Below the pieces are notes generated by a model that saw nothing but the letters and a program-made list of their open reading frames with translations, searched no databases and was not told the origin of the DNA. Shown here piece by piece: positions 18,801-25,367 of a DNA stretch of 64,000 nucleotides. Origin of the DNA: a virus; the IMG/VR virus record IMGVR_UViG_3300018079_000001, positions 1 through 64,000 of that record; one strand, given 5' to 3'. The position numbers were made by a program, and so were the translations under genes. Numbering within the stretch: position 1 is the stretch's first letter; the number at the start of each line of letters is the position of its first letter.

Positions 18801-19183
18801 GGGATGATGACTTCGCTGATAGTGCTTTGCGAGGTACATTCTTTGATTTCATTATCGGCAACACTGACCGCCACGGTGGAAACTGGATGTCCGACGACGA
18901 TGGCAAATTGTGGTTGATTGATAACGGGTTGTCTTTCTCTGAAGACAAAGCCGAAACAGCACGTTTCGGTATGTGGAGTAAAGTCGATCACGGTGCAGGC
19001 GAAGATGATGAAATTCCCGAATCAATAAAGAAGCCGTGGAAGGGGAAATGGTCGAAGATCAAGGAAGCAATGGAGCGGCGCAAGATCAGTACAAAAGCAA
19101 TGAGGTACGTCGAAGAGCGTTATAAAAAAGCCATAGAAGATGGCGTGACGTGGAAAGACTTGGGCGTGGAGGGGGCATTTTGA
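15866..19183 (+). CDS. Giant fusion: 2H phosphoesterase + HAD phosphatase + PI3/4-kinase-like domain
   Basis: 1105 residues from ATG 15866. Residues 20-185 hold two HxT motifs (H47-L-T49, H141-I-T143) as in LigT/2H phosphoesterases. Residues 285-385 hold a HAD motif (D291-F-D293-GT, then FTARP and YLDDR). Around 426 is an HPRTAAGTAEGGQF linker. Residues 440-860 are acidic with W-containing repeats. Residues 890-1080 resemble PI3/4 kinases: GNTDRHGGN (D1001, H1003, N1006) and LIDNGLSF (D1019). The kinase part is A/T-richer than its surroundings. Position between head morphogenesis and protease suggests an internal or injected virion protein, which is inferred. Confidence 0.75.
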   Translation: MIYNRTPDYVIKTALDKSDGIMVALKVPTDAARLLALEGGQPPEDLHLTLAYLGKRDEFTPEQLGTLHDIVGAIARTSQPVETQVRGYDVFPDTDDGPCLYATVDTTQSLLDLQETVVEAVSSYGMPPQGKGQSNGRWIPHITLAYRESASPPDVPPVSDLTFDWLRVALGSTEALMRLKKFEGAIAAQPELKRPEDTKEENFLKGATTTSTMDSGGRIAPGQGRFRRIKDSGGLTAPTDGGEVNPLHLVPRRPKRTGEGTEAYTASNEIYTPTPGLMKTITKVGKAVAIDFDGTITLDEKGTENPKMRRLVDMLLSNGVRVVIFTARPGAEVHAWLREHAWPSLEVTDRKSPDFAVYLDDRAVGFSPDKVGQGLAQELAEFKTWWEKSASDMGAQPETRDRLAKLPAVAITNAENNTAEWNEAMHPRTAAGTAEGGQFAAAGGGNAATPADAPKGDADQEHRAQRAREWNKQHPDDQVPIPGDKPKTPTEDQARQAAQHQWREGNPERAAAADRWNAEHPGEEPAKPGGTARTDRTDEAAAWVLAHQGVPGAFADDWAKPAQVGDTLPGGGRVQPGDLGTEENKPLAPGLPTDQLGKEPRVGMPGGGTTPTPESVPGTPPTPESWGDLNADQQDKALVAWKNAARDDFMQMEREGWEEDESNFEHVPKDLQGNPEWNEQALKDINNGFYPGDPVEGLDDQGGGTPAAHAEQERRIAEWRDSFAIDDSIKAGAFSVDTGAVGALEVNTDLLVFKDNPYTEDSGQQMLPGIDREMMYKEFNKQKWATVKSDFEERYKEAFDTEVEKRVDMIKENPPTFDVNERMGDYWDEMDDKEKFKQAQEHLPSSDLRGGGTSSEGSQGEGEKGTVGPDKEYDTKEQKTIQSKKPTTKKNLGGGVSESKVVTMADGSKYVWKPSTGEANVRDGINAGVQYQREVAAYDIGRIVGMKNFMPVASIFKYEGNYGTMMEMIPDADNDGKSGDDDFADSALRGTFFDFIIGNTDRHGGNWMSDDDGKLWLIDNGLSFSEDKAETARFGMWSKVDHGAGEDDEIPESIKKPWKGKWSKIKEAMERRKISTKAMRYVEERYKKAIEDGVTWKDLGVEGAF

Positions 19184-21666
19184 AAGTTACCGTAATCGGC
19201 TACTCGGGCAACGATCACATTGTTATTGGTGAGCTACGTGTACTCGGTGGCAAAATTGTCGTCGCGCCGAATCCTCACTACCGAAATCAAGATCGCGCCC
19301 GTAAAATACTAGAGTCGATTGCAACTGACCCTGTACGGTGGGCTGGACAAAAAATCGGTCCGGACAAAGTACAGGTGTTTATGAATCTGTTGCATACGCA
19401 GTATAGTGGCTCGTACTTGCGTGTTACTAAGCCGGAGATTGACAGCCTGAAGAAGTGGGATGAAGCTGACCATCCGCGCGTGGGCTCTGGCGAACACGGT
19501 GGCGAGTTCACGTCTGGTGGTGGCGGTGGAGCGGGAGCGGCTGACGACACGAAATCCTGGACGAAGGACAAGGCCCCGGCAGACCAGGAGCGCGCTGCGA
19601 AGTTGGAAACGGAGCGACAGACGGCGGTCGGCAACGTCGAGAAGCTGGTGTCAGGCGTAACCGGCTCCGACGAGAGTGGTCAGGCGTTGACGAGTCCGTC
19701 CCAAGTCAAGACGTGGGCGAACATGCCGCAAGAGTGGCAGGGGCACGCGGCGAACGGATTCATCAGTGACTACGTCAATGGCAACATGCCCGCCAGTGAA
19801 GAGTGGCAATCCAAACCCCACACGTGGGACCAGGTGCCGCAAGATTGGAAGGACAAGGGCAAAGCGGACTATCTGACCGGGTACGCTGTTGGTGATAGCC
19901 CTACGCCCGCTGCTCTTGCCGAGGGCGTGGCGAATTGGGAGAAGATGCCCGATCAGGAAAAGCTGGAATACTCACAGCAGATGTACAACCAAAATGCTGC
20001 AAAGGAACGGCAGAGACTCACTGACGAGGCGGGCAGCCTGTGGGGTGACATGGGCGACGAGGGTAAGCTAAACTTCGCGCAAACCGAGGCGAAGGACTTC
20101 CCTGAGTTAGCGGTCGAGGAAGATGACCCTGACTCCGACGAGCCGCCGAGTGAAATGTCTGTTGATGATTTCGGTGATTGGGACGGGCTTCCGAGCGACT
20201 GGCAGGAGAAGACAAAAGAGAAGTGGATGGAGGACTCCTACGCCGAGTTCGAGCAGAGCGAGAAGGAATCATTCGAGCCCGACCGCGACTACCACGAAGA
20301 GCGCGTCTCCGAGGACGAGGATGCGGTGCACGCCCTGATCAAGGAAATTCCCGAGGAAAACTACATCTACCCTGGCATGGGCGAGTACGAGACACCGGAG
20401 GATGCGGAGGAAGGTGGAGCCGAGGACAAACGCCGCGAGAAAGAGTGGCAGGAAAACTTCGACCTGAAGGCGTCGGTCGATGACGGCGCGTTCACCTGGG
20501 ACAAAAATGGCGAACTGACTGTGGATACTGACAGGTTGGTCTTCCACAAAAATCCTCACGAGGATGACGCGCAGCAGATGATCCCTGGCGTTGATCGCGC
20601 GGAGTTGTCGAACGCGTACAAGAAAAGCCAGTGGGAAGGCGTTGCTCGGGACTACGAAAAAGAGTTCAAGGCGAAGTTCGAGAAGGCCGTCGAGAAGAGC
20701 ATGGAGGAAGAGTCCGAGAACTACGAACCGGACAAATCCTCTGTCGAAGAGTACATGGAGCAGCAGTGGGATGACGGCTTTAGCGACAAGCAGAAGTTCA
20801 AGCACGCGCAGAACTACCTGTCTGACGAGACGGTCGAGAGTGATCAAGAATCGACAGCAGGCAGTGGTGGACCAATCCGCATACCGAAAGCCTTCGAGTT
20901 GTTCAGCGGCGAAGACGAAAAGAACCCTGGCGACTACAAGATGACCGGGCGCCTGGGTCGTGCGCTCACCATCGCCCGTGCCGAGCAGATTGCGAAAGAA
21001 CGCGGCATCGAGGATTTTGGTGGTGTCAGTTCGATGGAGAGTTTGGGCAACACGCTGTGGGAGGGCTGGAAAGGTTCGTCCACAAACAGCCACGGTAAGT
21101 TGCTTCAGGTTGCGTCGGCGGACGAGTTGGGCGGCAATTTGCAACCGTGGCTCGCTGAGGAAGCAGACGCGATTCGCAAGAACAGAGGATACCCGGCCGC
21201 AAAGGCATACGTGCGCGGGCTGTGGGAAACTTCACAGTACCTCATGCACAAGGCGGGCATGAAGGAACTGGACATATACCGGGGCATCATGGTGGACGGC
21301 GACAAGTTGGCAGCAGAAAAAACCGAGCGCGTCGTGGTACACGGCAACGATATGGAGCGTATTGCAGAAAAGCACTTCGACCAGAACGGAGCCGCGTCGT
21401 TCACAATGAAGCGCGACGTGGCAAACGGCTGGAACGGCATCGGGCACAACATGCCGCCGAACCCGAAGCGGGTCGTGCTTCGCGCTCGTGTCCCTTTAAC
21501 GGCTGTGCTTGCGCTGCCCGCGTATGGCAAGAACTACCACGAGGAAAAGGAAGTCGTCGTGGTTGGCACCCCGTGGAAGAAGTGGGACGCCTGGAAGCAC
21601 AAGGCCCCGACGATTGGGGAGACGGAATCAGACGTAGCGCTCAAATGGAGGACGGCTCGTGCTTGA
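19180..21666 (+). CDS. Large protein with C-terminal ADP-ribosyltransferase-like domain
   Basis: 828 residues from TTG 19180, which overlaps the previous TGA and follows Shine-Dalgarno GGAGGGGG. The N-terminal 90 residues form a small unrecognised domain, then HPRVGSGEHGGEF. A long W-repeat/acidic region follows, with a 130-residue block clearly similar to the upstream protein. The C-terminus shows R-S-E ADP-ribosyltransferase features: R701 in IYRGIM, S740 in AASFTM, and E789-K-E791 in YHEEKEVVVV. By analogy to T4 Alt it may be injected to modify host proteins; this is inference. Confidence 0.7.
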   Translation: MKVTVIGYSGNDHIVIGELRVLGGKIVVAPNPHYRNQDRARKILESIATDPVRWAGQKIGPDKVQVFMNLLHTQYSGSYLRVTKPEIDSLKKWDEADHPRVGSGEHGGEFTSGGGGGAGAADDTKSWTKDKAPADQERAAKLETERQTAVGNVEKLVSGVTGSDESGQALTSPSQVKTWANMPQEWQGHAANGFISDYVNGNMPASEEWQSKPHTWDQVPQDWKDKGKADYLTGYAVGDSPTPAALAEGVANWEKMPDQEKLEYSQQMYNQNAAKERQRLTDEAGSLWGDMGDEGKLNFAQTEAKDFPELAVEEDDPDSDEPPSEMSVDDFGDWDGLPSDWQEKTKEKWMEDSYAEFEQSEKESFEPDRDYHEERVSEDEDAVHALIKEIPEENYIYPGMGEYETPEDAEEGGAEDKRREKEWQENFDLKASVDDGAFTWDKNGELTVDTDRLVFHKNPHEDDAQQMIPGVDRAELSNAYKKSQWEGVARDYEKEFKAKFEKAVEKSMEEESENYEPDKSSVEEYMEQQWDDGFSDKQKFKHAQNYLSDETVESDQESTAGSGGPIRIPKAFELFSGEDEKNPGDYKMTGRLGRALTIARAEQIAKERGIEDFGGVSSMESLGNTLWEGWKGSSTNSHGKLLQVASADELGGNLQPWLAEEADAIRKNRGYPAAKAYVRGLWETSQYLMHKAGMKELDIYRGIMVDGDKLAAEKTERVVVHGNDMERIAEKHFDQNGAASFTMKRDVANGWNGIGHNMPPNPKRVVLRARVPLTAVLALPAYGKNYHEEKEVVVVGTPWKKWDAWKHKAPTIGETESDVALKWRTARA

Positions 21667-24088
21667 GATAGAACTGGACAAACCTGGCGACCCTCACTGG
21701 CTGTCCAAGCCGAAGAAGCTGCGCAAGTTCGACCCGAGTCAGCAGCGTGACGAGGACGGCAAATGGTCGGAGACGGGTGCGGGAGGTGGCGCGACCACCG
21801 AACCGAAGGGCAGCGCAGGTCACGGATACGAGGCCCCGAAGGGGCAGGCTAGCTTACCGGCCGAAGCCAAGGACATCGCGGACGAATACGATTCCGCCCC
21901 CGAGATCGGACCAGGCGCAAAGGAAGCGTGGGCGAAGCTGTCGGCTGACATTGACCGGGACTTCGCCGAGATCACCAAGACGGTTGCAGTCGAGAAGGTC
22001 ACAGGTCAGCCGTACTCGTCGATCGACGAGATGTTCGCCGACATCGACGCTGGCCGCTTCAAGGTGACGACCGACTACTCGCAGCATCCGCTGTGGTCGG
22101 AGGATCAGAACTGGAAGTTTCGTGTGGTGCATGACTACTACGGACACTACAAGACGGGCGACAAGAGCGTGGACTTCTCGCTGGAAGGCGAACGTAGCGC
22201 GTTCTTGAGCCAGGCGCAACGGTCAAGCGACCTGGACGCGCGTCGGGCGTTGCAGACCGAAGTATACGGGCAAGCATCCGCGTTCTACAAGAACGGTGCA
22301 TTTGGCAAGCAGAAGGTGTATCTGCCGGGAGCGGACGTTGCGGAGCGGTGGACCGCGCCGGCAGCGCAGGACTTCATCACGGCGCGTGACCGGAACCCTC
22401 GGGGGGACTTCTTCTCGCACCTGGAGCCGGGCGACCTGAAAGGCTACAAGCTGATCATGAATGAGTCGCACTCGGCGGGAGCGGCCGTTGCGCCCGATGG
22501 CGACATTCAGAACGTGTTCCGCAACCCCAACTCGCCGAAGGGTGCCGGGACAGCCGCATTGCACGAGGCTGTACGGCAGGGCGGGCTGATGCTCGACGCG
22601 TACGAATACGAGACTCCGGGTCAGCCGGGCCTGCCAGACGTGTACCGCAAGGCGGGGTTCGTCGAGACGGGCCGCATGAAGTTCAACCCGGCGTACCGTC
22701 CAGCCTGGGGACCAGAGCGGCGGCCAGATGTTGTGTTCATGGCTTACGTGGGTGGCGATCAATCGAAGTCGCCGAAGTCAGACCACTACTACCAGCCGCA
22801 CGAATGGGATCGTGCTAAGAAGGAATCCCTGGCCTCGGCCGATGCGCCAGGCGAGAGCGAAATAGCACGGCAACTGCGTGAGCAGCGCTCCCGTCGCGCA
22901 TATCAGGATGTGAACAGGCCGAAGCTGCCGCCAGAGGTAGATCAGGCACTGAGAGGGCTCGGCAAGTCAGTGCTCTCGTCCAAGGACCGTGAGGACCTGA
23001 AAATCAAAACGAACAAAAAGAAGTGGGGTGGTCGGCCACATGTCTTCACTGCCGCCGAGTGGACGCACCCGAACGGACATCCGCGCTGCGTTCGTTGCGG
23101 CGACGAGGAACCGAGTGACGGGCTGTGTATGCCGGAGTTGCTGAAGTGGGCAACCATGCTCGATGTTGCCATGTCTGGCACTCATCAGGTGGATAGTGGT
23201 AAAATAAAAGAGAAGGGAACCTTCATGTCGAAGAGTTGGATCGCAGAGTTTCATGCCGATTGCATCACAAAGGGAGCCGCCTGCTCCGTGAAGTGGCCAG
23301 TGTGCCCCGAGAAGAAAGCTGCCGTCGAGAAGTACATCCGCGAAGAGGGTGGGAAGTTCAACGTCTACTCCGAGGACGGCAAGAAACTCGGCACGCATTC
23401 GACCCGAGCCGAGGCCGCCGCGCAGCTTCGCGCAATCGAGGCGAACAAGGACGCGACGCGCGGATATCCCGAGTTGGGTGTACCTCCGGCTCCAGTCGCG
23501 ATGAAGGCATTGCAGGGTGCATGGAACGCGTACGCGAAGTCGGTCGGGATCGTGTTCAAATCTGAGGAAGTTCAAGCTGAGCCGGTCGAAAAGGGCGTGT
23601 ACCGAGTCGCGGCTCCGGGCGGGAAGTGGGTATACTTCGCGGTCGAGGGTGACCAAGCGGGGCGGGTCGAGTATCAGCGGAAGAACGGTATGCTGGCCCC
23701 GGTGGTGAAGGCCGAGAAGCAGCGCTATACCCTCGGCGCCGTGTACGCGCCGGGTGAGACGGATTTTCATGGCGACACCATGACCGAAGTCGAATTGGAA
23801 AAGGCGGCGTGGGCGTTCGCACAGAAGGACGGGCTCACGGGCCGCGTCGGGCTCATGCACCAATCAGGCACGGAAAAAGCGGGCAAGGTAGTCGAGTCAT
23901 ACGTCTACCGTGGTCCGGTGTGGAAGTTCAAGGACACCTCGGGTGTGACTCAGACGATCACACCGGGCACGTGGATGCTCGGTGTCGTGTGGGAACCGGA
24001 GGGCTGGAATCAAATCGAACGTGGCAGCGTGCGGGGTTATTCACTCCAAGGGGTTGCCCGCAAGTTCGCCAATGGGGAGGAAGTATAA
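21659..24088 (+). CDS. Polyvalent fusion: LPD-like + GNAT-like + XkdF-type prohead protease
   Basis: 809 residues from GTG 21659. The N-terminal IELDKPGDPHWLSKPK peptide is repeated in the gene at 62125. About residue 155 lies FRVVHDYYGH, followed by SLEGERSAFL and ALQTEVYGQ, a pattern I associate with large polyvalent phage proteins. Residues 265-370 look GNAT-like (YRKAGFVETGRMKFN). A zinc knuckle (CVRCG, DGLC) follows at about 475-490. From residue 523 on is an independent module ending in an XkdF-like serine protease (YTLGAVYAPGETDFHGD). A phage promoter lies inside at 23196. Confidence 0.75.
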   Translation: MLEIELDKPGDPHWLSKPKKLRKFDPSQQRDEDGKWSETGAGGGATTEPKGSAGHGYEAPKGQASLPAEAKDIADEYDSAPEIGPGAKEAWAKLSADIDRDFAEITKTVAVEKVTGQPYSSIDEMFADIDAGRFKVTTDYSQHPLWSEDQNWKFRVVHDYYGHYKTGDKSVDFSLEGERSAFLSQAQRSSDLDARRALQTEVYGQASAFYKNGAFGKQKVYLPGADVAERWTAPAAQDFITARDRNPRGDFFSHLEPGDLKGYKLIMNESHSAGAAVAPDGDIQNVFRNPNSPKGAGTAALHEAVRQGGLMLDAYEYETPGQPGLPDVYRKAGFVETGRMKFNPAYRPAWGPERRPDVVFMAYVGGDQSKSPKSDHYYQPHEWDRAKKESLASADAPGESEIARQLREQRSRRAYQDVNRPKLPPEVDQALRGLGKSVLSSKDREDLKIKTNKKKWGGRPHVFTAAEWTHPNGHPRCVRCGDEEPSDGLCMPELLKWATMLDVAMSGTHQVDSGKIKEKGTFMSKSWIAEFHADCITKGAACSVKWPVCPEKKAAVEKYIREEGGKFNVYSEDGKKLGTHSTRAEAAAQLRAIEANKDATRGYPELGVPPAPVAMKALQGAWNAYAKSVGIVFKSEEVQAEPVEKGVYRVAAPGGKWVYFAVEGDQAGRVEYQRKNGMLAPVVKAEKQRYTLGAVYAPGETDFHGDTMTEVELEKAAWAFAQKDGLTGRVGLMHQSGTEKAGKVVESYVYRGPVWKFKDTSGVTQTITPGTWMLGVVWEPEGWNQIERGSVRGYSLQGVARKFANGEEV
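21671..21702 (+). repeat. 32-bp exact repeat, copy A (N-terminal peptide code)
   Basis: Identical over 32 bases to 62134-62165. It encodes ELDKPGDPHWL in the same frame at the N-terminus of both proteins. Confidence 0.9.
23196..23215 (+). promoter_or_regulatory. Repeated extended -10 promoter element, copy P3, inside a reading frame
   Basis: GTGGTAAAATAAAAGAGAAG. It is the only copy lying within a gene, read in frame as SGKIKEKG. ATG 23225 follows with GAAGGGAA as Shine-Dalgarno. Confidence 0.75.
23225..24088 (+). CDS. Nested in-frame gene: capsid maturation protease (XkdF-like)
   Basis: 287 residues if initiated at ATG 23225, in frame with and contained in the 21659 gene. The internal promoter P3 and a Shine-Dalgarno lie directly upstream, exactly as before other late genes. 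The first part is a short domain (SKSWIAEFHADCITKG, then GKKLGTHSTRAEA). Residues about 165-280 match the XkdF prohead protease pattern, including GDTMTEVELEKAAW, KVVESYVYRGP, GTWMLGVVWE and SVRGYSLQGVAR. It would cleave scaffold and capsid N-termini during maturation. Two forms of the protease, free and fused, are predicted. Confidence 0.7.
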   Translation: MSKSWIAEFHADCITKGAACSVKWPVCPEKKAAVEKYIREEGGKFNVYSEDGKKLGTHSTRAEAAAQLRAIEANKDATRGYPELGVPPAPVAMKALQGAWNAYAKSVGIVFKSEEVQAEPVEKGVYRVAAPGGKWVYFAVEGDQAGRVEYQRKNGMLAPVVKAEKQRYTLGAVYAPGETDFHGDTMTEVELEKAAWAFAQKDGLTGRVGLMHQSGTEKAGKVVESYVYRGPVWKFKDTSGVTQTITPGTWMLGVVWEPEGWNQIERGSVRGYSLQGVARKFANGEEV

Positions 24089-24459
24089 TGGCACACACAT
24101 GGTACAGAGAAGACGCATTCCTGAACACGAAGAAGCCGGCCAGTTTCGACCCTGTCCAGCCGGGCAACATCGGCGGCATCGAGCCGAAGCCGAAGACGAT
24201 GGCCGGTCCGCCCGAACCGTACGTGTGTGAGATCGCGAACACGGACGAGACAGCGAAGGTTCGCACCGAGACGGCGAAGGTTGGTGACGCAGTGAATCCG
24301 GTGGCGACCGACGCGGCGATGGGCAAGGACACGTCTTTCAGTCCTGGTCGTCAGGAAGACGGCAAGTACGAGGGCTCACCCGAGTTGTACCAGCCCGGCG
24401 ACGAAGACGCGAACCTGTACAGTCCTCGGGACTGGACCGCGACGAACGAGAGGAACTGA
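24088..24459 (+). CDS. Hypothetical head-region protein
   Basis: 123 residues; ATG overlaps the protease TAA. Pro/Glu/Asp-rich and probably disordered. It starts MAHTWYREDAFLN, similar to the next protein (KHDAFLGK), hinting at a shared short N-terminal motif. Role unknown. Confidence 0.6.
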   Translation: MAHTWYREDAFLNTKKPASFDPVQPGNIGGIEPKPKTMAGPPEPYVCEIANTDETAKVRTETAKVGDAVNPVATDAAMGKDTSFSPGRQEDGKYEGSPELYQPGDEDANLYSPRDWTATNERN

Positions 24460-24460
24460 C

Positions 24461-24976
24461 ATGTTCAAGCACGACGCGTTCTTGGGAAAGGTCGAGAAGC
24501 AGGCCGATACACCAGACCCGCTTTGCAATACTTCGGTAGTCGAGAAGTCCGGGTTCGCTGGCAGTGATCCGTTCCTTCGCGATCATGGTTTCGAGACGGT
24601 CGAAAAGTGTGGTGAGTGTTCCGCGTGCAAGGGCTTGAAGAAAGGCAGTGGAGACTTCACCGATTGCATGACCCGGATCGTTCCGGCTGCGAAGCCCGAC
24701 GATCCAGAGGCGTTCTGCGCTGACTACGAACATCGGCAGACCGGCCACTGGCCGGGCGAGAAGCGCGCGTCGGAGTCGTTGCAGAAGGTGTGGAGTGACG
24801 AGGCGCGAGCGGCTGCTGCTGAGGCACGGGAAAACAATGCTAGGGCGCGGTCAAGAGACGAGGGCGGTCCACCTGATGTTCTTCCAGAGAAGCCGAAAGG
24901 TAGACGGCCACCGCCTGTAGGTTCGCCGGGACGTAGAGATTGGGCGCAAAGCGCTACGATTCGTCCTGGATCATAA
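24461..24976 (+). CDS. Cys-rich hypothetical protein
   Basis: 171 residues. A CGECSACKG cluster plus C22, a later DCMTR and FCADY suggest one metal site in the first 90 residues; the tail is basic, Pro/Arg-rich and probably disordered. Not recognised. Confidence 0.6.
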   Translation: MFKHDAFLGKVEKQADTPDPLCNTSVVEKSGFAGSDPFLRDHGFETVEKCGECSACKGLKKGSGDFTDCMTRIVPAAKPDDPEAFCADYEHRQTGHWPGEKRASESLQKVWSDEARAAAAEARENNARARSRDEGGPPDVLPEKPKGRRPPPVGSPGRRDWAQSATIRPGS

Positions 24977-24978
24977 AA

Positions 24979-25212
24979 ATGGGCGAATGCGCTCCGATCT
25001 TGTACAACTGTACGGGCATCAACGAACACGGCACACGCTGTGGCAAGTTGCTGTTTGTGTTTCAATCCCCGAGCACCATGCCGATTGCAGGCGGCGGTAT
25101 GAAGCAGCCTGACCTGGGCATGATCGAGATGAAGTGCCGACGCTGCAAGACGCTGAACAAGTTCCGGTTGGCCGACTTCGACACCGCGATCCAGACCCTA
25201 CAGGTGGGCTAA
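24979..25212 (+). CDS. Com-like zinc-finger protein
   Basis: 77 residues. CGKLL followed by IEMKCRRCKTLNKF matches the layout of the Mu Com family (CxxC ... IEIKCPRCxTLN), small zinc proteins that bind mRNA in Mu. Here the N-terminal half-site is extended (C4, C11, C21). Com-like proteins often occur in head regions of phages without mom, so a translational role here is uncertain. Confidence 0.6.
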   Translation: MGECAPILYNCTGINEHGTRCGKLLFVFQSPSTMPIAGGGMKQPDLGMIEMKCRRCKTLNKFRLADFDTAIQTLQVG

Positions 25213-25271
25213 ACACATGGGTGCCCTTCAAGTGGGGGTCGAGAATTAAGGCTTGCACTATATCTTGTAGA

Positions 25272-25291
25272 ACGGTAAAATAAAAGAGTAG
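25272..25291 (+). promoter_or_regulatory. Repeated promoter element, copy P4
   Basis: ACGGTAAAATAAAAGAGTAG. Unlike the others it lacks TG before the -10 hexamer but has a good -35 (TTGCAC) 17 bases upstream of TAAAAT. Drives the scaffold/capsid unit. Confidence 0.75.
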
Positions 25292-25367
25292 AGTTGTAGA
25301 CAGGAACCGCCCCCTACCAGAAGTGCCATCGAGCACCAGTGCTGAGGGCCAACAACGGGAAAGGCAC
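25292..25367 (+). promoter_or_regulatory. Leader of the scaffold/capsid mRNA
   Basis: 76 bases between P4 and the scaffold start. The part AAGTGCC, then GAGCACCAGTGC and AGGGCCAACAACGGGAAA, is closely similar to the leader downstream of P5 (32580-32631). Conserved leaders suggest an mRNA-level function or a common origin. Confidence 0.5.

Noticed and set aside
24050-24088. C-terminal GEEV of the 21659 protein as a member of the DEEV set
   Set aside because: It lacks the Asp and the preceding F/A/T context and is far from the module; a chance similarity is more likely.
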